Assembly: GCA_946894095.1 (NCBI GenBank)
Contig: OX335659.1
Span: 6,827,501 to 6,891,500 of the forward strand
DNA: 64,000 bases
Source: Incurvaria masculella
Taxonomy: Eukaryota > Arthropoda > Insecta > Lepidoptera > Incurvariidae
Direction of reading: 5' to 3'
In this document: piece after piece, positions 1-13,017 of the stretch
How the letters are laid out: each line of letters begins with the position of its first letter
Position numbering within the stretch: position 1 is the first letter of the stretch
Made by a program: the position numbers and the translations under genes
The notes under the pieces: generated by a model
Told to the model about the DNA's origin: nothing
The model's database searches: none
What the model saw: only the letters and a program-made list of their open reading frames with translations

Positions 1-550
1 TCCGATGTCTACTGTTTATCTCAGCCTGAGAGTAAGGCTGAGATAAATAGTCGTAACAAAAACTAAAACTAACGAAAAGTAGTGCGAAAAGTAGCGTGAC
101 GTAACTTTGACAGATTCTGTATATAGACGAAATCTTAAAGTAATGCAAAGTGACGTCACAAAGTACTATTTTTCGTTAGTCTTAGGCTGAGATAAATAGT
201 CGTAGCAAAAACATAGGCTGAGATTAATAGTCAAGACTAACGAAAAGTAGTACTTTGTGACGTCAAATTGAACTACTTTGAGATTTCACGCATACAAAAT
301 GTGTCAAAGTGACGTCACCACGTACTACTTTTCGTTAGTCTTAGTTTCTGTTACGACTATTCATCTCATCCTAAGACTAACGAAAAATATTACTTTGTGA
401 CGTCACTTTGCATTACTTTAAGATTTCGTCTATATACAGAATCTGTCAAAGTTACGTCACACTACTTTTCGCACTACTTTTCGTTAGTTTTAGTTTTTGT
501 TACGACTATTTATCTCAGCTTTACTCTCAGGCTGAGATAAACAGTCGTAA
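1..550. repeat. Foldback element with ~180-bp inverted arms and TGACGTCA motifs
   Basis: The stretch from about 10 to 185 is nearly the exact reverse complement of about 370-545, centred near 280. Inner smaller inverted copies share the strings CTAACGAAAAGTAGT, GTGACGTCA and GGCTGAGATAAA. A further related but more diverged copy covers about 520-780. No coding capacity. Confidence 0.85.
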
Positions 551-1654
551 CGGAAACTAAGGCTGAGATAAATCGTTTTAACAGAAACTAAGACTGACCA
601 TAAGTAGTACTTTATGACGTAACTTTGCATTTGCCATTTCGTCCATACAAAATGTGTCAAAGTGACGTCACAAAGTACTATACTTTTCGTTAGCTTTAGT
701 TTTTGTTACAACTCTCAGCCTTAGTTTCGGGTACAATTATTTATCTCAGCCTAACTAAAAGTAACTGACGCAAAGTAGAACTTTGTGACGTCACTTTGCA
801 TTACTTTGAAGCGTTTGGAATGCGCTGTTATCTTTTCCAAATTGTAATGAGAACCCGAGTCGCCGGACGTACACTCCACTCCTTTTTACCTTCTTGATTG
901 AGATGGGTAGCCGCAAAAACGTGAAAAACTTTAATTAAGGGCAAAATACCCTTAGCCCCGATTGCACGAAGAGACGGCCGAGTTAATCAATATTAGTTAA
1001 TCAATGAGTTAGTCACTTTTAGTGAGCCGCACGGACTTGCTTCCATACTGTCCATACAAAGTGACGTGTTTAATAATATGTTGACGTTGATTTTGATTGT
1101 TTGTCCTTTCGTGCACTCGGCCCTTGTCTGCACATTGACACTTTCGCTCGGTCGATATCGACAGAGGCTTTGGCGCCAAATACGCCTTATTGCAAACCTC
1201 ATTTCACAGGTCCAACGTTTGCCTGCATAACATTATATCCATCTCAATGTATTTATTGCTTACGGGCACACACAAAAAGTGTTACGTAAGGATGCGAAGA
1301 ATTACGTTACCGTTCATGGCAAGATTATGTTTTGCAGAAGCAGCATTGAAATCGGCTCGGATTCGGATGAGGCCCGTAACCCGTAACAAGATTAGTCGAC
1401 CTTAGAGCGTAGCGAATGTATCCGTAGCGCGTAGCGACCGAGGGCTCGCACGGTGAGGTTTGCCGGTAGATAATCCCGGATTTCCTGTATGCTCATTTCT
1501 CTCGGTTCAGGCATTACTATATTATGTTAGTTCGCCCATTTGATCTGCCTTGCGGCTATTCTAGTTAGTAGATATGTACTTACCTAACTACAATGCAGGA
1601 ATTCTCTATCATTAATGAAGGTATCCTGTATTCATCAGATATGGTTATAGACTA
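551..1654. other. Non-coding, repeat-flanked interval
   Basis: 550-780 continues the foldback family. From 800 to 1654 I see only short chance frames. A stretch at about 1084-1122 (GATTTTGATTGTTTGTCC, then TTTCGTGCACTCGGCCC) recurs at about 26776-26813 upstream of KIF4, so it is a dispersed repeat piece. Confidence 0.5.
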
Positions 1655-2192
1655 GGAGGTCGCGACAAAAATGGTAACGATAACGTAAATGGCTGAAACT
1701 GGGTTCACGGGATAAAGTACAACCCTCTGAAGCTAAATGTGTCAGTCTGCCTGTTCCAAGTGGTTGCGTTACTTAGATAAGGCGCCTGAAAAAGTAGTTA
1801 TATTGACAAAAAATACATATGATAAGGTAAATGGATGCAAATGAGGAAGCATGAAAGTATCAATACATACTTGTCTAGCAATACAAAAACTGAACAAATC
1901 TTTGGTTGAATTTAGTAGTTATAGGCGATTTAGGTTACAGATATAACTTTAGGTATATTTAATTAAGTAACCGTCTGGTTATTGTTGTAAAATTAATAGG
2001 TATCAATGTTTCCAGATAATCAGTATATTCATCAGCAGGTACATACCAGCATCTATTTTATATAGCCAATCTAGAAAACGCAACCACTTGGCACAGGCAG
2101 ACCGACATATTTAGCATCAAAGGGTTGGTCTCTAACATGTGAACCCAGATTCAGCCATTTACCTTATCGTAACCAAAAATGTCGTGACCTCC
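1655..2192. mobile_element. MITE-like foldback with >100-bp terminal inverted repeats
   Basis: The left end (GGAGGTCGCGACAAAAATGG...) and the right end read as reverse complement (GGAGGTCACGACATTTTTGG...) match over more than 100 bp. The shared stretch includes GTAAATGGCTGAA and CAAGTGGTTGCGTT. The centre is AT-rich and non-coding. Confidence 0.8.
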
Positions 2193-3385
2193 CGGAATAT
2201 TATGGAACTTTGTTCATGAACGCTGCAAAACCTGTAATTCATTCGGTTTGGGTCACACTTTTATCTCTGGGGAATCGCTGGTCCAGTGCCTATTAGCGTT
2301 CACCTATTTATTTATTTTTAGCATTCCGTCGCAAAAAGCGAAAAAGGCCTATTTGACTGGCTCTAGTGTCCGTGGGTCAAATTTTTTTGGCCCGAATCAT
2401 TCTCCTATTAATGGTAATTTCTTCCTTTCGGACTCTGTCTGGTAGTAATATTGCCAACATGACCATGTGCATGTCCAGCAGTGACGGGACCATGTGCACG
2501 TGACCACGTTCAGTTTTGACCGGATTTCACACGCATTTTATGACGAATTGATCTATCGACGCACTATCCTATGAACGCAACATTCTGGGAATTTAAACCA
2601 TGAGAACTGTGAGCCTGAACGTGAACAAAGGCGACATATAGGCCTAATTATTTTTATCTACAAAAATGAACGAGAACATTTTTATTTATTTATTTGAGAG
2701 AAAAAGGAAAATACAAAAGAAAATCAAAAGGAATCTCCAAATACACTTTCACGTGGAACAAAAAATCATTGATGCTCTTTGTGCCTTGATATTTGAGATA
2801 TGAACGGCATCTATACCTCATTATGTCAACTGGATTATTAAATGTACCTCTAAAATCAATCATTCCCATCAACATGATTATTATTGTAACCAACAAAACC
2901 CACAGGCAATTCAAATACTTCGTTTATCCGCGATTCCTTCTCTATCAGTAGAGTAATTGACTATCTCTATTCCGATACTCTCCCTAGTCCTAAAGCACGC
3001 TCTCAACTCGACTCGTCCAATAACTGCACCTATGCATACACATTATCCCATTAGCCACAAAACCTAACAGCGCCGAATCAAGACCTAGCATCGAAGTCTT
3101 TGCACTGCGAGAGGATTGAGAGATTGTTCAAACGTGACTGCTCCGGTAAAAGGAGCAGTGGGGCTTCATCTGAATGTGGGCTCGTAGGTCGCAGGTCGAT
3201 ATCGAATCGGGCTTTTCCATGGAGTGAAGAACCTGTTGTGTTGAATTAAACCAGCGGTAGAATAGGTACACACGAACACATTATACATTATATGACATAC
3301 CATTTATGCTTATGCTACCCCCAAAAACAATTCCCATTAATTACCATTATGTACTAACAAGACATTTAATTTAATCATTTATAAA
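2193..3385. other. Non-coding interval
   Basis: No coding exon or repeat unit I can name. Only short chance frames are present, with a GC-mixed stretch at 2455-2520 containing CATGTGCATG/CATGTGCACGTG palindromes. Confidence 0.4.
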
Positions 3386-3727
3386 GAAAAACCGGCCAAG
3401 TGCGAGTCGGACTCGCACACGAAGGGTTCCGTACCATCGTAAAAAAAAAAACAAAAAAACCCGTTTTTTGTATGGGAGCCCCCCTTTAATTTTAATTATT
3501 TTTTAATCTTACCTATTTGTTGTTGTAGCGGCAAAATAAAATACACACTCTGTGAAAATTTCAGCTGTCTACCTGTTACGGTTACTGAGATACAGCCCTG
3601 TGACAGACGGACAGACGGACGGACGGACGGACGGACGGACGGACGGACGGACGGACGGACGGACGGACAGCGGAGTATTAGTAATAGGGTTCCGTTTTCA
3701 CCCTTTGGGTACGGAACCCTAAAAACA
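3386..3727 (+). repeat. GGAC-core dispersed repeat, copy 1
   Basis: Begins AAAACCGGCCAAGTGCGAGTC with CGAAGGGTTCCGTACC close behind, and ends GGGTACGGAACCCTAAAAA, so its ends carry subterminal inverted GGTTCCGTACC. The centre has CACACTCTGTGAAAATTTCAG and a (GGAC)n microsatellite at 3606-3665. Other copies are at 19841-20180 (+), 44590-44830 (-) and 51240-51527 (-), plus a tandem derivative at 13020-13930. No ORF, so non-autonomous. Confidence 0.85.
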
Positions 3728-4635
3728 TGAAAATAAGTAAAAGTAAAACACTTAAGAGTCATTTCGCTTGACCCGATATTTATGACAAATGAACAAATGA
3801 AATATAAACTAATTAATAACAATAATGTACACTTTTTACCAAAATAAAACGCAACAAAAGTTTACAAGATGCAACATTATCAACATGAAAGGAAATAAAT
3901 TAGAAGAAGACTCGATTATGTAGCATGGTGTTGGCGATTTTAGGCTGTGTTTTATGTATTTGTGTGTATATATATCTATTTGGTGTGTGTATGTCTCATC
4001 CAAAGCATACAATTTGGCAATTAATTTGTTGCGTGTACGAACAATCTGTTTGAATGAAATAGTACAAAACCGCTCGATATTATTTCTTGGATCGAACCAG
4101 CGGGTCTAATCATGAGTTTCCTTCACTTCTGAGTCACCGGAGAGTCACTGCTGACGAACTTTCTCTGTCAATGTCATTTCATTAGTACGAAAGTTTTGTG
4201 ACTCACAGGTGAGAATATCACCAGTAGACGCGCGGATCTGTTTCGATCCTTTACCAGATAAAAAAAACTACACTTTCGACTAAACTAGAGGTTCGTGGGA
4301 TGGACATTTTGGAACTTCCACTGTATAGACCTGACTTAACGATTTTTTATACTTTCCTGAAATTTTGAAAACGATTTGTGGTCAAAGATTTCAAAACAGG
4401 TGAAGGAATCGATGCTTTTAAATTGGCGACTTTTAGTACCACTTCGTGTGTATGGGAAAGTGCATGAAATATCTTGGGGAATACTTTAAAAAAACAATAA
4501 AAACTTAAATTATTGGCATGCCTCATATGGCTACACAGCCAGGCTGCACACTCGCCTTTGCCATAGCCCGGGTTCCGGAAGTTCAAAATAATACAATTGG
4601 CCCACTGAATTTCTTCCCGTGTACGTCGTCGTAAG

Positions 4636-4745
4636 AGCCCACTGAGGTTTAATCCCGCCCGGGAAAGCACAATCGCATTGAACTAATGATGGTCGAAGTG
4701 GCAATAAAAATGTCCGTGTTCTAGTTCAATGTACGCATACATCGA
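4636..4745 (+). mobile_element. SINE fragment
   Basis: Contains GTTTAATCCCGCCCGGG and GATGGTCGAAGTGGCAAT, the body of the SINE family seen complete at 20990-21305 and 26273-26655. Truncated at both ends. The rest of 3728-5339 holds nothing I can identify. Confidence 0.6.
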
Positions 4746-5339
4746 ATATCCTGGCCCGGAACCTAGTTCCCGTGAGCGATACATGTTCAGTTACGTAAAA
4801 AAACTAGGGTTCGATTAACACTTTCCCCGAAGTAACGACACCATCAACGAAAACCTAACGAACAAACAAACAAGGATTCGATCATTACTTGTGTACTCGT
4901 ACCATTCTGTGCCCGTACGCCCCGACATATAAGTGAATTTGGCGAATTGTAACTTTGGTCTCCCCGCTTTGCTAAGTCGTTCTAAGTTCGGTTCGCGGTT
5001 TTAGAGTTGAAACTCTCGGTGTGAATTAGACTTAGGTTTCCAAGTTTTCCTCGTTAAAGAGGATATTTCCGTGTAAGCTGATTATTAATAGCAGTCTTAT
5101 AGAATGAGAAGTTTTAAGACCTTTGCGAGTGCGTCGGCATAGGGTGCGCAATACTTTGGAAAGAGATAGCATTGTAAGACGGAAGATATTTTGACGGAAT
5201 GGAGAAGGGTGATGGTATTTTATTAGTTCAGTTCTTTTTTCACTATGCGCCGAGTACTTGAGTTTTTTCACGTGATGTTGCTGTTTTCGGATGATCGCCT
5301 CCATGCCGTTTAGCAATGATTCCGGTTTGATTGTAACGC

Positions 5340-5889
5340 TTAAGGTGGCCCAACCCGCTCATCTCCCCATACAAAAGGGGAAAGAAGATCACGCCTATAT
5401 TTCTTGTCAGAGATCCAAAATTTTGTTCAAAATAGCTTTATTTGATTGAAGTAGATGTCTGATGACCATTGCCTTTTTAAAATTGTGTTTGGTTTCCAAG
5501 TTATAACGTCCGAAAGTTCGGATTTATCGCGCGTTTTATACAATAACTTTGGAGGTGGATTAAGCAATGATAAAGTAAGAACATCTTAAAAAGATTAGTC
5601 ATCAGACATAGCTTATTTAATCAAGATTTATAATCTATTTGGTTTTTGTTAGATTTTTGACTACAGTGGTCGTGGTTTACTTTTAGCTATAAGTCGTTTT
5701 GAAATTAAAATTTTCGTAAATCTTACCAAATCATACACTATGCACATTGTCTTTTTTGTGGACAGGTTGCATCTTCCTCATCACGGAGCCTGTCTTATTC
5801 TTAGAAACAGAGAAGGTCCCAGAGCGCAACAGCACGATTTTGTACCGTGCCCGCAAATGAGTTGAGGCCGCCGGGTTGGGCCACCTTAA
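5340..5889. mobile_element. TTAA-flanked MITE, family A, copy 1
   Basis: TTAA at 5340-5343 and 5886-5889 bracket about 542 bp with terminal inverted repeats GGTGGCCCAACCCG / CGGGTTGGGCCACC. A second copy in opposite orientation lies at 16989-17539. TTAA target duplications are typical of piggyBac-type transposition. No transposase frame, so non-autonomous. Confidence 0.85.
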
Positions 5890-6664
5890 TGGTTCGATGC
5901 ACTAACATTTTTTTCACACGTAAATGTAGGAGCTCCCGAACGATGACTGGTTGTGATTTTCCGGCCAAATGCAAAACGAACACATTGTTACGTTTAATAT
6001 CCATTGCGAAAATTTATTATCAAATTCAAATTTGTTCCCGCTCTTTTCGCCCACTTAAAAGCAATGAAACAAACTGACGTTTCACCAAATTTTGGCACAC
6101 TGTCATTATTATTTTGAAAATAGAAGCAGTGTACAGTTCGATCGAGGCAGGGCATATTTCAACAAAAGTCACCAGAAAGACAGATACCTCAAATATCGAT
6201 TAGATTTTCTTTGCGATCCTAAATAACGCTCAAAATATGTTGCAAACGCCCTAGAGATTCCACCTTCATATAAAAAGGAATAATGCGTATTTTTTATTTA
6301 TCGGAACCCCCAAAGTAAACAGGCAACCATCGGCGCCCCGGGCTTTAATATTCAAACTGTTGGTAATGTTGAATAGGGCTGGCTCGCTTCATCCCCCCTA
6401 AGCTCCGTTAAAATACGGTAAAAATCACAGCGCCTTTAGTTATTGCAGTTTCGATACACGTAGCGTCATCTCTGGGCGATGTTCCATAAACAATGACAAT
6501 AATTAAACCGGCAATAATAAAGGCATCGTTGAACAGTATCATGATCCTATGAACTCATATATTAACCTCATGTCAAATATGAGGTGAATTAATAAGTTCA
6601 TAACAGAATTAAATCCTGCTAGCTAAAACTAGATAGATAAAAGTGTATCTTAGGTCGTTGACCT
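5890..6664. other. Non-coding interval
   Basis: AT-rich, only chance frames; ends in the foldback cluster that follows. Confidence 0.4.
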
Positions 6665-7135
6665 GACGCTTGCATTAGGCCGTTCTTACCATCTTGTAAT
6701 CGATACCAGTACAAGATAATCGGCACTTTAGTAAAAAAGGCCCTTAAGTTTCAATTAAACTAAATTAGCACTTGGTGAAAACCAAGCTAACACCAAGTGC
6801 TGATTTATTTTAATCGACACTTAAAGGGATTTTATTACTTAAGTGCTGATTATCTTGTACTGGTATTCATTTCAAGCTGTTAAGAAGGACCCTTAATATG
6901 TGGTGATTAAGGTAATCAGCAGTAGTTGAAAAGGGCCCTTTAAGTGTTGAATAAAATAAATCGGCAGTTGGTGAAAGGGTTTCTTCCACCAAGTACTGAT
7001 TAGCTTAATCCTCATATTAAAGGGCCTTTCTTACCATCTCGCAATCGATACCTCTACGAGATAATCAGCATTTTAGTAATAAAGGCCCTCTAAGTGTCGA
7101 GTAAAATAAATCATCACTTAGTGAAAACCAGGCTA
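6665..7135. repeat. Foldback/MITE cluster (AAGGGCCTT family)
   Basis: Two adjacent palindromic modules (about 6682-6895 and 6895-7130) share CTTACCATCTNGNAATCGATACC, AGATAATC(G/A)GCA and runs such as AAGGCCCTTAAG and AAGGGCCCTTTAAG. Each contains inner inverted CACTTGGTG/CACCAAGTG hairpins. Non-coding. Confidence 0.65.
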
Positions 7136-8330
7136 GGTGTATAAAATCTAATGGTTTCGATTGGAATGGTTCGAATTGGTTTCGAGGGAGAAAAAGATAG
7201 CAAGAATATCAAATTTTGCACAGAATTCAACACAAAACGATATATATTCTCGAATAATAAAACTCCGTGACGATACCATTAAAAATCAGGGGCAATATTT
7301 ATTTACCTACTCCCATAGTAAAATAAATCATCAAATCATTCAATGAATATAAAATTGAGGAGGCATTTCATTGTAGACGCGAATCGCTGGAGGCGTTTGT
7401 TTTATTCTCAACATTGTGATTCAGTGAAGGGTAAAACAAGGGTTGGAACATACATGTGCCTACCTATCTCGCTGGTTTATACATTTGTACCAACCTAATA
7501 TCATGCTCATTCCTAGTCTATGTGAAAAACTATACCTATTCATTGTTTCAAAGAAAATTAAGTTATTGTTCCATACTATATCAATATTTTCAATCCTCGG
7601 TAAGAAAAAAAAAAAATATTCATTTAATCGTTAAGTATCGTTATCACATTGATTTGATGTTACACAGCGACATCTACATCTGATTACAAAAGATTTTGAA
7701 ATAATCGTAAAATGTTTTTGGACATTCGTCTAAAGCAGGATTCGAACTTGTGAACTTCCTCCTGCGTACACGCACTGCCCGCGCAAGGCGTAATTATCAG
7801 TTTTTTTAAAGCTTTCTTGTTGATACAGCACATTTGTTGAAAAAAAGCGACATGCTTGCGTAGCACGAAAACGACCATAGATAAAAAAAGAAGGAGATAT
7901 GCTATAGAGAGCGCGTACTATTTTTATTTATCTCCAATTTTCAAAAACCTACATGCCACATGCAAACATAGTCGCAGACGTACTGGAGAGTTTGTGTGGG
8001 TGGGAACTGACTTGACAAACGCATTTTTAGAGCACATTCGCGCGCGGTGGCGATGTTTCGCCCGTGTGGCATACGACACACCGTTGAATTCCCATACAAT
8101 TATATGGTCATGTTTTCCGTACGGCGGGAACGCGATATCGACAGCATGCCAATTCAGGAATTATAAAAGTACAGTAATTATTGAAAACGACATTATTTCA
8201 TTAGTTTTTGATTTTGATAATGTCGTCATGAAAGTTCACGCGTTGTCGTTCCGTTCCATGTAAAGAGGAGCGTTATCTCTAAAAATGTGTTATGACCTAG
8301 CCTAGGACACTTTATAATTTTCACAAGGTC
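7136..8330. other. Non-coding interval with a tRNA-like fragment
   Basis: Holds only short chance frames. On the minus strand at about 7810-7725 is a tRNA-like stretch with box B GTTCGAATCC, followed by GACGAATGTCC. Similar material recurs near 56190-56220. Confidence 0.4.
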
Positions 8331-8334
8331 CCGA

Positions 8335-8480
8335 TCTAACGGCAGCCGGCTCATCCCGATAATCCTTATTATAGGCGCGGAGGGAGTGGCGTGCCTCCCC
8401 GCCGCCCGACCAATGCAGAGTGGAGCGAGCGGGGGGTTGGATCAGGCTAGGGCCGCCGAGCGATTTGGAGAAAACGGCAG
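8335..8480. promoter_or_regulatory. GC-rich island
   Basis: A block of about 145 bp (GGCGCGGAGGGAGTGGCGTG, CCGCCGCCCG, GCGAGCGGGGGG) in otherwise AT-rich DNA. No supported exon. It could be a CpG-rich regulatory element or first-exon/promoter remnant; weak evidence. Confidence 0.3.
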
Positions 8481-11400
8481 ATGCGTCGTCGGCACGGTGA
8501 TGCGGCTATTTACTTAGATATCGGGACATTGGCGTGCGCGCGCATTTCTTGCCAGCACTCCACTTTTGCCCAAGGTGTTCGAGCCACGTGGGCCAGCTTG
8601 ATTGGCGGCTTGTACTATATAGCTCCACATATATGGATGGCTTGGTGCATCTTATTGTGGCTTATGTTAAAAAATGCGAGCAAAGGATATTAAAATCCCG
8701 TGCGATTCCATGAAACAAACTCAGTTCTGTTTCAAAAATTTTGACGATTCCTCGATTTATCTAATGGTTTTCAGCTTATCACACTGGGTCACTAGAATTA
8801 AAATTTTAAAATTACTTGCCGGTATTTATTTTTGCTTGCTCGGTTCGGAATGTATAAAAGTCATATCGAATTTTTAAAACTGGCCTGCATTAATGAATTT
8901 GTCAAATCGTTTTACAACACAGCAGTTAAATAAGTTCTTGTATAATTTTATAACAGAGGCGATTTTGACACGTGACGGATTAAACCGAACTACAAAAATA
9001 ATGTCATCTCATTTATCAACACATTGTATGCAGACTGATTCTGCTTATAGAATTACGAGTCTATCGGTGACGTGTGCTAACACGCGTCCGTTTGGTAATA
9101 TCGGAAGACAAAATAATGATTGGAAAATATTTACTTTGATAATTACAATGCAAAATACTCAAAAATGAATAAGCTGAAAAAAAAATAGTTTTCATGGCAG
9201 TGGTTTAATTTCGGTCTTCTTCATTTATTTTAGAGTAAAGGGGAAATTCCTCATTTTCTAGACACCAAAACAAACACCGTCTTACATGCATCATGCAAAC
9301 TCGCTCATGAGCCCGCTTGTAAATAATGGTAAATTCGGCCCACGTACGTCGGGGCAAGTTTACATTATGGCAATTTCTTCCAATAGTAATCGTTTTTGTT
9401 GCAAAAAATTACATGACCGTCTAAATTTCCAGAGGAATTCAAGACTTCAAGAAGTATGAATAAAGGATGTCTTGCCTACAGCATGACTACTGCAGTTGTG
9501 TTTGTTACGTGTTAACCATTATTGGTCAATCGTGTAACACCGATATTATGCGACGCGATATGCGTTGAGGTTAATTTAAGGGCTTAATCGTATGGAGATA
9601 CTTAATACCGAGTCTGTATTAGATAATGTAACACCTTCATATCGCAGCCTTCTTTACTGTGCCAAGGCTGTGGTACCATTCATCAGCTTTGTGTCCGTGA
9701 CATCTTCATTTGAACTCTTCAAAAGGTAAAGTCCAGAAAGCAGCTGGGTACTACCCCCGCCACTCTAAGCTAACTATCGCTCAAATTTAATTAGGGGTGA
9801 TCGCCAACGTTCATTGTTTCAGAAGAAATCGGAACTCCAAATTATTATCGATGTGGTTGTGATGTTTTTAGTTTTGAGAGTATAATCATAAAATTAATAT
9901 TTTGTTCTCTGTAATGTAAATGTGACGGTCCTAAGGAATACGCGACTCAAGCGCACCCCTAGTGGTAAAGAAATTGTAATGTTTTTTTTTATAACACCAA
10001 ACGCCAAAATTTACCCACATATCCGAAAACCTCAACCTATCTAATATCATAAGTTATTTGCACATTTTATATCTTTTTAAATTTTCTTCAAACTTAATGC
10101 AGCTTTTGGTTCGGTCGTCACGTAGAGCGATGTCCCACCGCGACCTCGTATGCTGCCGCTTGAGTGGATTATTACCCGACATACGCCCGTTTCCACCACC
10201 TCCAGCTACAACAATCACAAACTTACCTTTCGGTTACACTATCTAAATATCCAATGTAACCGAAAGTTACTTATCAGTATTTAGGCGGCTGGAGATGGTG
10301 AAAACAGGGGATAATAATATAACGGTCAGTTATCTGAAATATTTTCTTCGAGAAAACGGCTTTGACAACGGGTCGTCAAATCGGACGAAATCATTCCTGA
10401 TTCCCGAGGACGCAACTCCCAGAATTGATCCCCAGGGGGGGCGGGCGTGGATGAAACTGCTAGCGCCATCTATTGTCGAATAGAATATTTTTTTCTTATT
10501 GCAGATATATTGATAGATGAGCCATCTTAAAGTTTTTAATTGTTAATTCGTTATTAGCAAAAATATTGAGAGTTTAAATAAAAAATATCAGAGTTTTTAT
10601 TTTCTGTTTCACATATGACAACAGCTAATATTAACGATACCATACTTCTAGCCAGTTCACTAACTATGCCGACGCATGTATGAGCTGACAATTTGATTTA
10701 ATCTGCAAATATGTAATTGTTTTTGTGAGACCCATGAAAATAATTGGCCGCTCAAATAAATATAGTTCGGTTGAATTTTTCATTCCTACAATTTTTTCCT
10801 GCGGCTCCACTCGTGTGAATTCCAAATTTTGAAACGATATATAACGCTGGCTCACAACATTATCTACTATATTTAGCCTTTGACACGAGCCTCTAGTGTA
10901 AAATAATTATGAAAAGTTTCTTACAAAATAAGACTTTTAAATAAAAACAATCTAGTTTTTCAACAACGTAACATCTACATAGAAAACAACATTTGAAGTC
11001 TCCTGAAACCAGAAAACTATCATAAAATCATATTTTTTTAACACCTTTTGATTCTGCTTTATGGCTAATGCATCGTGCAATAGAGCAACAGTGCAAAAAC
11101 GCCGCAGACTAAGACGTGGATGGCGAATACAGCACAATATGATATTGGCACAACACACCGCTTTACCAAAGACTAAACTACTAGACTACGCTTTTCGTGA
11201 CTTCCTATTTTTCCCTTTGTCTTACACATACCTACAGTAAACAATTATTGTTTATTATACTCAATGCGCACTATTTGTTTATAAAGGGGCTATGAAGACC
11301 ACAAACGGAAACAGTTCTCTGGGCAGAAAACAATGGGAGGTCCTGGGTGCTATGCTTCTTCGGTTTTCTGATACAGAGCGCCAAGTGTGCTAAAGTATAG

Positions 11401-12350
11401 TAGCATGTGAAGGACCCTCGATAATTTCATAGGGCCAGAAACAGTGTCTAAATTGGCGGTACCATGGATGAATGAATCCCTGTGATGAAACGTATGGATG
11501 AATACAGATTCAATAAAAGAATGCGGCCAAGTCTCTTGATCCTTGGTCTGTAATAAGAAAGGTTAAGTTATCTCAGTAATGAATAGCCAAATATACACAA
11601 AAAAATAAGTCACAATGACTCTAGACTTGGCAACCATGCAACCGCTAAGATATAATAACGTACATTCATAGTTGTTTAACATGTCGCATATAACTATGTG
11701 CATGTAGCATATTTCTGGTTTCAAAAGGACGCACATGTGGGTAGCCCTAAGCTCTAAGATATGCTCACTTTTTGTATGTGTAGCGCGACATATGGCTTAC
11801 ATCAGGTCCTCAAGGAGGTGCCAGACGACGCCCATGGGCTTTTGAACTTTCACAGGGGCTGCTATTATGGGCCGGTTGGGCAGATACTTCTTTGCACCAT
11901 ATTTAAAAGAGTAGGTTGTATTTTGAAATGTTTTACTTGCTTGAAAACGTAAAAAATAAAATATAATATATGTATTTACTAATTTTTAACGAAACAATGG
12001 TAAAAAGGAACACTTATTACCCAATGGCATTCTCTACCATTATACCTTAGGGATATAACTGAAGCATGTAAGGTAGCTAATTGGTACTTTGTCTTGAACT
12101 AAGTCGGCAGGGAGAGCATTCCACAGGTTACCGTCCTTGTAAATAAAGTTGGTTCTAATTAGAGGAATGTGTCTAAACCTACATTTTCTAACAAATTCGA
12201 AAGCCTACAAAATCGGTAAAATCAAAATTCCAAATAACTCTCAATCTCTCATGGACCAAAGGTAGACTTAAAATCCATCTTAAGATAAGTATGGGCAACC
12301 TCACTTTGTGAAAGTAAAATGAAAACCTGCTGCTCCTAGGCCGCGGCCTA
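8481..12350. other. Non-coding interval
   Basis: Nearly 4 kb without a supported gene. Frames are short and lack splice signals or recognisable families. Composition is AT-rich throughout. Confidence 0.45.
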
Positions 12351-12680
12351 TACGGCCAATCGGAAAATCTAACGCTAGGCTACACGAGACGCTATTCCTA
12401 GCTCCGCGGGCGCACCGCACTTGAGTCGGTATTTTCATTGTGTGCTTTTAATTTTGAGTGCGCGAACCACCTCTCCGCTCGCTTGCGTCAATATTTGCGG
12501 GGGTAATATTTACCCCGGCTCTATAATTCAGGCGTCCGCCATATTTGCCAAAGAGCAATCATTTTAATATCTCCGGCCGGCGCATTTAGGCTGCCTGCGG
12601 CCGCGTCGCCGTCTGTAGTTTGAGTTCGACGTTTGTAACGAGCATTTTTAATCGAGATATCGAATGCCGGACCTTACAGG
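12350..12680. promoter_or_regulatory. GC-rich non-coding island
   Basis: About 330 bp with many CpGs (CCGCGGCC, GGGCGCACCGCAC, CCGGCCGGCGC, CGGCCGCGTCGCCG) between AT-rich flanks. It contains internal GGTAATATTTACCCC palindromic sequence at about 12502-12515. No open frame with coding character. A candidate regulatory island of an unknown flanking gene. Confidence 0.35.
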
Positions 12681-13017
12681 AACCCACCAAAAGATGTTCG
12701 ATCTAGGACGATAGAGGAACAGACAGAGGCAGGGACGGACGATGATCCATGCCTACGGCCGTCTTAGGGCATGTAGTGCCTATATCCGCCGGTTATCTGA
12801 ATAATTAACATAGTTAAGAAATCGTAGCTACTTTTTAGTGATAATACATGCGGCGACTTAAAATACGTAAGTAACTGCAAAGAATGCGTCCGAATCCGTA
12901 AGCGATCTGAATGGCCGGCGCTACGCTGCCACTATACGGATGACTTTCGGTCTCCAAGAACTCCCCAGCGCTGAGACGACACTAAAAATAAATTGTACAG
13001 CTCTTGCAAGAAAACAA

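Noticed and set aside
3600..3670. CRISPR-like regularly spaced repeat at the GGAC tract
   Set aside because: It is a pure tetranucleotide microsatellite inside a dispersed repeat, with no spacers.
7856..8263. 135-codon plus-strand open frame
   Set aside because: Includes a stop-free but compositionally random stretch with no recognised motif, no splice support and a tRNA-like fragment on the opposite strand just upstream.
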